Below are positions 1-5,377 of a stretch of 5,377 nt of DNA, in pieces. The position numbers and the translations under genes were made by a program. This DNA comes from Candidatus Cryptobacteroides faecihippi. GTDB lineage: Bacteria; Bacteroidota; Bacteroidia; Bacteroidales; UBA932. Each line of letters opens with the position of its first letter. Position 1 is the stretch's first letter. Where the stretch lies: contig JAGHSC010000253.1 of assembly GCA_018066065.1 (NCBI GenBank), forward strand, positions 1 through 5,377. Direction: 5' to 3'. The notes under the pieces are model-generated. The model had not been told where the DNA came from. It made no database searches and worked only from the letters and a program-made list of their open reading frames with translations.

Positions 1-4
1 GTCT

Positions 5-12
5 TATATTTG
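5..12 (+). promoter_or_regulatory. Bacteroidota-type promoter, -7 element (TATATTTG)
   Basis: TATATTTG matches the TAnnTTTG -7 consensus of the Bacteroidota primary sigma factor (established knowledge) and is followed by CA, as is common in such promoters. The partner -33 TTTG element would lie about 20 bases upstream, outside the window, so the promoter is only half visible. Transcription would begin a few bases downstream, around 16-20. That leaves a leader of under 10 bases for the ATG at 26 but about 20 bases for the ATG at 38. It is the only good match I noticed in front of the three genes, so it probably drives the whole operon. Confidence 0.6.
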
Positions 13-37
13 CATTTATTGACAAATGGTTAGTAGT

Positions 38-3025
38 ATGCTCAAAAGAATACTGTCCGCATTGTTGCTCATTCTGGTGTCGTTCTCTCTCCTCGCGCAG
101 CAGAAGATTCAGATCTCCGGTGTCGTCAAGGACAAGCAGAGCGGTGAGCCTGTCGAGTTTGCCACCGTCATGCTGGAAGGCAATGTGCAGTGGGCTGTGA
201 CAGACCAGAAAGGCGCGTTCGTCATCAGGAACGTCGCAGCGGGCAAGCATCAGATCACTGTTGCCTGCCTTGGATATGTCACATATTCAATGGATGTGAA
301 TCTTACTGCCAGCGTCGGCAGCTTCAACATCAAGCTTGACCAGGACAACCTTGCACTGGAGGGTGCGACGGTGACCGCGAAGGAGGATGCCAACAGCACG
401 ACCACTGCCAGGACCATCGACAGGACTGCACTCGACCATGTGCAGATCATGAATGTGGGTGACATCGCAGGTCTCCTTCCTGGTGGTGCAACAGTCAACC
501 CTTCCCTTACCGGAACGAACAACTTCGCCCTCCGCAGCGGATCGGGTGAGGCTGGAAATGTCTTCTTCGGAACTGCTATCGAGGTCGATGGCGTCAGACT
601 CTCCAACAACAGCAGTTTCGGTGGCGCGGATGTGACCAACACCCAGCTCCGTGGTGCCAGCACCAACAACATCGCTTCCTCGAATGTCGAATCCATAGAG
701 GTCATCAGCGGTGTCGCCTCGGTTGAGTACGGTGACATGACTTCCGGTGTCGTCAAGATCAACACCCGAAAGGGCAAGACTCCTCTGACGATCACGATGT
801 CCACCACGCCGAACAACAAGCAGGTTTCAGTCAGCAAGGGTTTCGCTGTGCGTAACGGTTCCGGCAAGTCTGCGGGTGTGATCAACGCCAGCGGTGAGAT
901 GACGCGCTCCATCTCCGAGCCGATGTCTCCGTTCAATTCCTATGTCCGCAGGCAGGCAAATGTCACGTGGAGCCACACACTGACCTCCGGCATCCTTTCC
1001 GATGTTCCGCTCAAGGTCAGCGCCGGTGTGACGGGCAACCTTGGAGGATTCAACAATCTTGCGGATCCGGACCTGTTCAAGGACAGCTACACCAAGAACA
1101 AGGACAACGCCGTGAGAGGCAACTTCTCCCTCAACTGGCTTCTGAACAAGAGCTGGATCACCAACATCGAGCTCGATGGCTCGATGTCCTATTCCAACAA
1201 GAGCTCCGAGAGCAAGACCTACTACAACAACTCGACCAGCTCGAATGCCCTCCATGGCATCGAGAACGGCTATCATATGTCCGAGGTCTACAGGGAAGGC
1301 ACATCTCAGCACATCATCCAGCTTGCACCTGGCTACTGGGACAATATCATGTGTGTCGATGACCAGCCTCTGTACTTCAAGACCACTCTCAAGGCCAACT
1401 GGGCTCACAATTTCGGAAAGGTCTCCAACAAGATAAAGATCGGTGGCGACTTCACCGGAGACAAGAACCTTGGAATCGGCCAGCACACGGCCGACCTGGC
1501 CACGGCTCCTTCCTTCAGGGAGTACCGCTACTGCGATGTCCCTTGGATGTACAATGCCGCAGGCTACATCGAGAACACTCTCAATGCACCGATCGGAAGC
1601 ACACACCTGATGGTCGTTGCCGGTCTTAGAGGCGACAATGTCATCATCCCTGGCTCCGAGTATGGAGTAACATCCGCCCTTTCACCACGTGCAAGTGCCA
1701 AGTACACCATCATTGACCCTAAGGGAAGGAGCAAGAGGCTCATCAGGGCTCTCGCTGTCAAGGCTGCGTGGGGAAAGTCAGTCAAGCTTCCTTCATTCGG
1801 AGTGCTCTATCCTCAGCCTACCTACTACGACACGGAGGTCTTCCGTTCGACTGCATCTGCAGACAACATCGTCAGCTCGGCTTTCTACACCATCCCTCAC
1901 ACTCTTGTGTTCAACCCTGACCTGAAGTTCCAGTGCAACACTCAGACGGATCTCGGCCTCAATTTCGACATCGCCGGTACCAAGGTCGACCTTTCCGCCT
2001 ACTACACCCTGACCGAGAATTCCTACAGGATGGAGGCGGACTATGAGCCGTTCACCTATCTCTACACAAAGATGTCATCGGTCCAGGGATGCCCTATCCC
2101 TTCTTCGGACAGAGTCTATTCCATCGATCCAACCTCCGGAGCCGTGACGATCTCGGACCGTACAGGTGCACTTCAGCCGTTCCAGGCTGTCGGAGAGACA
2201 AGGAAGCAGTTCATCTCCAACACCATGGCGATGAACACCTCCAACCCGATCCGCAGGTATGGTCTTGAATGGGCAGTAGAGTTCCCCAGGATCAAGAGCA
2301 TCAACACCACCTTCAAGGTTGATGGAAACTTCTACCGCTACAAGTCTGTCTACTCAGACATGAAGGCAGACTGCCCTGCATCGTCGGTGTCTGCCGATGG
2401 CTCTTTCTTCAAGTATGTGGCTTATTTCTACGGAGCGTCACAGCAGTCCAACGGAAGCCTTACCAGGACTCTTCGAAACAACCTCACCGTAACTACCCAG
2501 ATCCCTAAGGTCAGGATGATCTTCTCGCTCAAGCTTGAGGCCAGCCTGCTCAGGTTCAGCCAGGCTCTTACCGAGAGGGCTGACGGAAGCACCAGAAGCT
2601 ATGCACTGGACGACAAGGGCGGCATCCTCGATTACTATGAGGCTCCTCTTTACGGAAGGGAGGGCTACACGGTCGTGTTCCCGGACTACTACATCTCCAT
2701 CGACCAGCCGGGTGTCAGAAAGGATTTCCTTCCTGACCTCAAATGGGCGAAGGAGAATGACATGCAGATGTATTCCGACCTCAGCAGGCTTGTCGTCGTA
2801 ACGAACTACAACTACATCTTCAAGAAGGACTACATCAGCCCTTACTTCAACGCGAACTTCAGCGTGACGAAGGAAATCGGCGACATCGCATCGCTTTCCT
2901 TCTACGCCAACAACTTCTTCAACAACATGGGACAGGTCCACTCGTCAAAGACGGGCAACTGGTCCTCTGTTTCCTCTTACATCCCTAATTTCTATTACGG
3001 ACTCACACTCAGGCTTAAATTCTAA
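38..3025 (+). CDS. TonB-dependent outer-membrane receptor with N-terminal carboxypeptidase-regulatory-like domain
   Basis: Outer-membrane active transporter energised by TonB-ExbB-ExbD; substrate unknown. Residues are numbered from the ATG at 26. A signal peptide starts MLKRILSALL and is probably cut after A24 (SLLA/QQ). Residues about 27-110 form a prealbumin-like CarboxypepD_reg domain (ISGVVKDKQSGEPVEFATV, then GAFVIRNVAAGKH). A TonB-box-like LEGATVTA lies at 111-118. The plug spans about 125-250 and ends in the family hallmark VESIEVISGVASVEYGDMTS (from 221) plus GVVKINTRKGK. The rest is a large beta-barrel closing with GLTLRLKF, a terminal Phe typical of BAM substrates. Length is normal for the family. 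The plug end lacks the classical SusC wording (LKDASATAIYG), and no SusD gene follows, so a glycan SusC role is not supported. I prefer the start at 38 because of the promoter and the signal-peptide shape; ATG 26 would add MVSS. Family sure, substrate not. Confidence 0.95.
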   Translation: MLKRILSALLLILVSFSLLAQQKIQISGVVKDKQSGEPVEFATVMLEGNVQWAVTDQKGAFVIRNVAAGKHQITVACLGYVTYSMDVNLTASVGSFNIKLDQDNLALEGATVTAKEDANSTTTARTIDRTALDHVQIMNVGDIAGLLPGGATVNPSLTGTNNFALRSGSGEAGNVFFGTAIEVDGVRLSNNSSFGGADVTNTQLRGASTNNIASSNVESIEVISGVASVEYGDMTSGVVKINTRKGKTPLTITMSTTPNNKQVSVSKGFAVRNGSGKSAGVINASGEMTRSISEPMSPFNSYVRRQANVTWSHTLTSGILSDVPLKVSAGVTGNLGGFNNLADPDLFKDSYTKNKDNAVRGNFSLNWLLNKSWITNIELDGSMSYSNKSSESKTYYNNSTSSNALHGIENGYHMSEVYREGTSQHIIQLAPGYWDNIMCVDDQPLYFKTTLKANWAHNFGKVSNKIKIGGDFTGDKNLGIGQHTADLATAPSFREYRYCDVPWMYNAAGYIENTLNAPIGSTHLMVVAGLRGDNVIIPGSEYGVTSALSPRASAKYTIIDPKGRSKRLIRALAVKAAWGKSVKLPSFGVLYPQPTYYDTEVFRSTASADNIVSSAFYTIPHTLVFNPDLKFQCNTQTDLGLNFDIAGTKVDLSAYYTLTENSYRMEADYEPFTYLYTKMSSVQGCPIPSSDRVYSIDPTSGAVTISDRTGALQPFQAVGETRKQFISNTMAMNTSNPIRRYGLEWAVEFPRIKSINTTFKVDGNFYRYKSVYSDMKADCPASSVSADGSFFKYVAYFYGASQQSNGSLTRTLRNNLTVTTQIPKVRMIFSLKLEASLLRFSQALTERADGSTRSYALDDKGGILDYYEAPLYGREGYTVVFPDYYISIDQPGVRKDFLPDLKWAKENDMQMYSDLSRLVVVTNYNYIFKKDYISPYFNANFSVTKEIGDIASLSFYANNFFNNMGQVHSSKTGNWSSVSSYIPNFYYGLTLRLKF

Positions 3026-3049
3026 TTCATTCATAAATCCAAACAAATC
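3026..3049 (+). promoter_or_regulatory. Short A-rich leader between receptor and lipoprotein genes
   Basis: The 24 bases between the receptor TAA and the lipoprotein ATG are A-rich (AAATCCAAACAAATC just before the start) and hold no GGAGG-like Shine-Dalgarno sequence, hairpin or TAnnTTTG element. An A-rich, unstructured leader is the usual Bacteroidota translation-initiation context. It fixes the lipoprotein start at 3050 and argues for cotranscription with the receptor. Confidence 0.5.
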
Positions 3050-4363
3050 ATGAAAAGAATCGTATTTGCTTTCGTGGCTCTCGCAATGGCCGTTGCAGCC
3101 ACATCTTGCGACAAGAAGGAAGAGCAGCCGGTTGAAATCAAGGTCCAGCTCAGCCTCGACGGCGCTGCCTATGCAGCACAGGACGTAGCCATCGCTGTTG
3201 TCGATGCTGCCGGTACCGCTTCCTTCGAGGAGAAGACCAACGCTTCCGGCATCGCAACCTTCGTGGTTCCTTCAGGCCTTTACAAGGCTTCTGCTTCTTT
3301 CAAGAATGCAGCTGACGGTGTCCTCAAGACCTTCACCGGTTCTGCAGACTTCCAGGTCGTAGCCGCAACTCCTGCAACCGTTGACCTCAAGCTCAACAAG
3401 GTCGAGGCTTCTCAGATCATCATCAAGGAGTTCTACAGCCAGCAGTGCCCTAAGAATGATGGCAGCACCTTCTATGGAAATGATGCCTATGTCACCATCT
3501 ACAACAACTCAGAACTTGAGGCAGATGCAAGCGAGCTTGTCTTCGGTGTAGTTCAGCCAGGCAATGCTCAGGCAACAAACAAGTACTATACTGCTGAGGG
3601 TGTCCTTTCCTACACTGACTACGTACCTGCCTACAGTGGAATCTGGTACTTCCAGACCCCTGTCAAGATTGCACCTTATTCAAGCCTTACCATCGCTTTC
3701 TTCGGCGCAATCGACCACACTGCAACCGTAACTGCTTCTGTCGACCTCAGCAAGCCTGAGTACTATGTCATGTCCAAGGACGGTGTCTCTCAGATCACCA
3801 ACTCAAAGTATCAGATCGCCGAGACCATCTCAAAGGATCATTATCTTACTGCGAAGATGTTCAACATGGGTAACTCATGGGTTCTTTCCAATTCCGCTCC
3901 TGCTTTCTTTGTCGGCAAGATGTCTCTTTCTGAGCTTACTGCCCTTATCGACAACACTGACGCTTATGATCTCACCGGTGGCAAGGACAATATCGGCTGG
4001 GCTCCTAAGTTCCCTGTAGCCAACATCGTCGATGCAGTTGAGTGCTGGGACAAGGCTCAGATCGCAAAGAGCTCTCTCCGCTTCCCATCAAGCGTCAACT
4101 CAGACTACCTTGCAATCACCATCAAGAAGGGTCACACCTACTATCGCAATGTCGACAAGGAGGCTACCGAGGCTCTCGCAGAGAATGCCGGCAAGCTTGT
4201 CTATGGCTATGCTGATGGTACTGCTGACATCGATGGCTCAACCGATCCTTCAGGAATCGATGCTGAGGCTTCAATGAAGGCTGGCTGCCACATCATCTTC
4301 TCTGACACCAACAGCACATCAAAGGACTTCCACGAGAGGAAGGAGTCTTCTTTGAGGAAATAA
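3050..4363 (+). CDS. DUF4876-type surface lipoprotein, probable partner of the upstream TonB-dependent receptor
   Basis: Predicted outer-membrane lipoprotein of unknown function, 437 residues. The signal peptide ends in a lipobox with acylated Cys at residue 20 (AATSC). DKKEE follows directly, resembling the K-(D/E)2 export signal that sends Bacteroidota lipoproteins to the cell surface. Residues about 28-115 look like a small prealbumin/Ig-like beta domain (TNASGIATFVVPSGLYKASA). From about 122 the pattern IIIKEFYSQQCP, then DAYVTIYNNSELEADAS and IWYFQTPVKIAPYSSLTIAF, through the C-terminal DFHERKESSL, is what I recognise from memory as DUF4876, a Bacteroidales family of about 400 residues. 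Other cysteines are at 133, 332 and 413. It starts 24 bases after the receptor stop behind an A-rich leader, as is normal for translation in this phylum. There is no arginine between residues 4 and 343 although lysine is common. A ligand-capturing or lid role for the receptor is inference from position. Confidence 0.85.
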   Translation: MKRIVFAFVALAMAVAATSCDKKEEQPVEIKVQLSLDGAAYAAQDVAIAVVDAAGTASFEEKTNASGIATFVVPSGLYKASASFKNAADGVLKTFTGSADFQVVAATPATVDLKLNKVEASQIIIKEFYSQQCPKNDGSTFYGNDAYVTIYNNSELEADASELVFGVVQPGNAQATNKYYTAEGVLSYTDYVPAYSGIWYFQTPVKIAPYSSLTIAFFGAIDHTATVTASVDLSKPEYYVMSKDGVSQITNSKYQIAETISKDHYLTAKMFNMGNSWVLSNSAPAFFVGKMSLSELTALIDNTDAYDLTGGKDNIGWAPKFPVANIVDAVECWDKAQIAKSSLRFPSSVNSDYLAITIKKGHTYYRNVDKEATEALAENAGKLVYGYADGTADIDGSTDPSGIDAEASMKAGCHIIFSDTNSTSKDFHERKESSLRK

Positions 4364-4378
4364 TTCAGAATCAGCACT

Positions 4379-5161
4379 ATGTCATTACGCAAAGTCATCA
4401 TCGCAGCAGCCGTCCTTTGTCCGGTCGCTCTTTTCTCCCAGAACCCGGAGCATGCTCTGGTCCTGGAATCGAATCCACAGTTCAATGCTTCTGCAGCCGC
4501 ACTTTCGGATTTCGGAAAAGTCAGCATCTCACAGACGGAACTCTCATTCCGCAAGGATGACGGAGGATTCATCGGCATCGATGGATCTGCTGACAGCTGG
4601 CTTGCATCGGCTGGTGCTGAATCATATTCAAGAATATCGGATAGGATAGTCTTCTACGGAAGACTGTCCTATTCTTATTTTAAAGGAAGCGGCATGGCCG
4701 GTTCTGTCCTCAGGGACATGTACTACATCCCTGTTACCTTCCTTGAGGTCACTCCGGGAACAGAAGGCGTGAAGACGAGGGAACAGTATGAGCTCGATGG
4801 CGCGATCAGCTACTCCCTTTCCGACCGTTGGTCTCTTGGACTGAGGATGGACTATGAGTCCGGAAACAATGTCAAGACCAAGGACCCTCGCTACAGGAGT
4901 GAATGGATGTTCATGGACTATGACCTCAGTGTCTGGTTCAGGCCGGGCGACAGATTCGCTGTCGGTGCATCCGCAATCTACCGCAACACCCAGGAACTTG
5001 TAAAGTCCCACATCTTCGGTACTACCGACAAGACTTACAACCTTGGAATCGACAGGGGCGCTTGCTTCGGTACCACAGAGGCTGTGGAGGGAACCTACGG
5101 AATCGTCTCTCCTTCCGATTTCCAGCCTATGACCAACAACTTCTACGGAGGTTCACTCTAG
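4379..5161 (+). CDS. DUF6850-type predicted outer-membrane beta-barrel protein, N-terminal part, interrupted by an in-frame TAG
   Basis: Encodes 260 residues before a TAG at 5159-5161. The signal peptide MSLRKVIIAAAVLCPVALFS is probably cut before Q21. The mature part alternates polar and aromatic residues in amphipathic strands (RIVFYGRLSYSYFKG, LSDRWSLGLRMDYESG, RFAVGASAIYRNTQEL) separated by turns. A KDPRYRSEW segment with D169-P170-R171 and the GIDRGACFG stretch fit DUF6850, which I recall as a Bacteroidales outer-membrane barrel family of roughly 450-500 residues found beside DUF4876 genes; this assignment is from memory. At 260 residues it would be about half length, and it stops in mid-barrel right after NNFYGGSL. 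The same frame then continues to the window end. It begins 15 bases after the lipoprotein stop, so it is presumably cotranscribed. An RNA hairpin lies inside it (4641-4672). As read it is probably a broken gene; readthrough or a base-call error are the alternatives. Confidence 0.75.
   Translation: MSLRKVIIAAAVLCPVALFSQNPEHALVLESNPQFNASAAALSDFGKVSISQTELSFRKDDGGFIGIDGSADSWLASAGAESYSRISDRIVFYGRLSYSYFKGSGMAGSVLRDMYYIPVTFLEVTPGTEGVKTREQYELDGAISYSLSDRWSLGLRMDYESGNNVKTKDPRYRSEWMFMDYDLSVWFRPGDRFAVGASAIYRNTQELVKSHIFGTTDKTYNLGIDRGACFGTTEAVEGTYGIVSPSDFQPMTNNFYGGSL
4641..4672 (+). other. Strong RNA hairpin with cUACGg tetraloop inside the third gene, followed by a T-rich run; possible intragenic terminator
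   Basis: ATAGGATAGTCTTC (4641-4654) pairs with GAAGACTGTCCTAT (4659-4672) across a TACG loop. The stem has 13 Watson-Crick pairs and one U-G pair (4647 with 4666), and two more pairs (one wobble) can extend it at the base (4639-4640 with 4673-4674). The loop with its closing pair is C(UACG)G, a member of the extra-stable cUNCGg class (established knowledge). TTCTTATTTT at 4672-4681 follows the stem, so on the + strand the element has the layout of an intrinsic terminator. It lies fully within codons for DRIVFYGRLSYSYF. Chance palindromy in beta-strand coding sequence is possible; function is inferred. Confidence 0.45.
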
Positions 5162-5377
5162 GTCAGGTACGGTGCCTATCATGGAGTTCTCAAGGGACTC
5201 TACCGCTCAGGAAGGTATGGTTTCGGTACTTCCAACATGCCTGAGTACTTCACTTACAGCGGTCCTGAATACTCGTATGAAGGACGCTTCCTCCTCGGTG
5301 GAGAGAGAAGCCTGCACGACATCCATTTCGGAGCAGGGGCAAAGTTCATCTCCAACACAGAGAACTCATTCAAGTAC
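5162..5377 (+). pseudogene. Continuation of the DUF6850-type barrel gene beyond the in-frame TAG; runs off the window
   Basis: The 72 codons after the TAG, in the same frame as the gene starting at 4379, contain no stop and end exactly at the last base. They encode VRYGAYHGVLKGLYRSGRYG, then GTSNMPEYFTYSGPEYSYEG, RFLLGGERSLHDIHFGAGAK and FISNTENSFKY. This is beta-barrel-like, rich in Gly, Tyr and aromatic strand ends, and uses the same C-rich codons as the part before the stop. No frameshift is needed to join the halves, and one T-to-C change (TAG to CAG, Gln) would give NNFYGGSLQVRYG. The first in-frame ATG after the stop is at 5237 and has no convincing start context, so independent translation is unlikely. 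The rest of the gene lies outside the window. Whether it is a true pseudogene, a sequencing artefact or read through cannot be decided here. Confidence 0.7.

Noticed and set aside
250..936. 228-codon reverse-strand open frame opposite the receptor gene
   Set aside because: It lies wholly within the receptor CDS, whose protein has clear domains there. The reverse translation has no recognisable domain and arises from the C-rich codon bias.
827..1606. 259-codon reverse-strand open frame
   Set aside because: It is another shadow of the receptor barrel region, rich in Val, Gly, Asp and Arg as expected from antisense of these codons, with no family signature or start context.
2438..2941. 167-codon reverse-strand open frame
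   Set aside because: It is antisense to the conserved C-terminal barrel of the receptor and shows no independent gene features.
38..3025. Classical SusC of a polysaccharide utilisation locus
   Set aside because: The plug-end wording differs from typical SusC, the next gene is a DUF4876-type lipoprotein rather than SusD, and no glycan enzyme or regulator is visible.
3061..3068. CGTATTTG near the lipoprotein start as a possible second promoter -7 element
   Set aside because: It ends in TTTG but lacks the TA at the required spacing (TAnnTTTG), and it lies after the start codon, encoding part of the signal peptide.
3242..3275. Small inverted repeat AACC...GGTT within the lipoprotein gene
   Set aside because: The stem is only four base pairs, well within chance.
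1..5377. CRISPR array, tRNA or rRNA genes, insertion sequence or attachment site
   Set aside because: The window is almost fully occupied by three + strand genes. No spaced direct repeats, transposase-like protein, terminal inverted repeats or tRNA-like folds were seen.

Overview
The window looks like chromosomal DNA of a Bacteroidota bacterium, most likely in Bacteroidales. The evidence is a TAnnTTTG-type -7 promoter element, A-rich leaders without a clear Shine-Dalgarno sequence, a large TonB-dependent receptor with an N-terminal carboxypeptidase-regulatory-like domain, a lipoprotein with an acidic/Lys export-type motif after its cysteine, and two uncharacterised families (DUF4876 and DUF6850) that I know from this phylum. 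Base composition is mid-range by eye, with strong C/G preference at third codon positions. That would fit a medium-GC gut or rumen lineage, but genus cannot be determined.

Layout: all genes are on the + strand and closely packed. A promoter -7 element lies at 5-12. A roughly 995-residue TonB-dependent outer-membrane receptor follows (38-3025, with an alternative start at 26). After 24 bases comes a 437-residue DUF4876-type lipoprotein (3050-4363). After 15 more bases comes a DUF6850-type predicted outer-membrane beta-barrel protein (4379 onward, running off the window). No terminator or new promoter is visible between the genes, so they probably form one operon. There is no gene-free stretch over 40 bases.

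How they may work together (inference): the receptor is a TonB-driven gated pore, the lipoprotein is probably its surface-exposed partner in the place SusD holds in glycan systems, and the third protein is a second outer-membrane component. The substrate cannot be read from the sequence.

Two things stand out, both in the third gene. First, its reading frame is broken by a single TAG at 5159-5161, after which the same frame stays open for all 72 remaining codons and encodes convincing beta-barrel sequence. This is a nonsense mutation, a sequence error, or stop-codon readthrough. Second, the coding sequence contains a 14-bp stem with a cUACGg tetraloop followed by a T-rich run (4641-4681). It looks like an intragenic terminator or other RNA structure, and it coincides with the only ATA codons seen in this gene.
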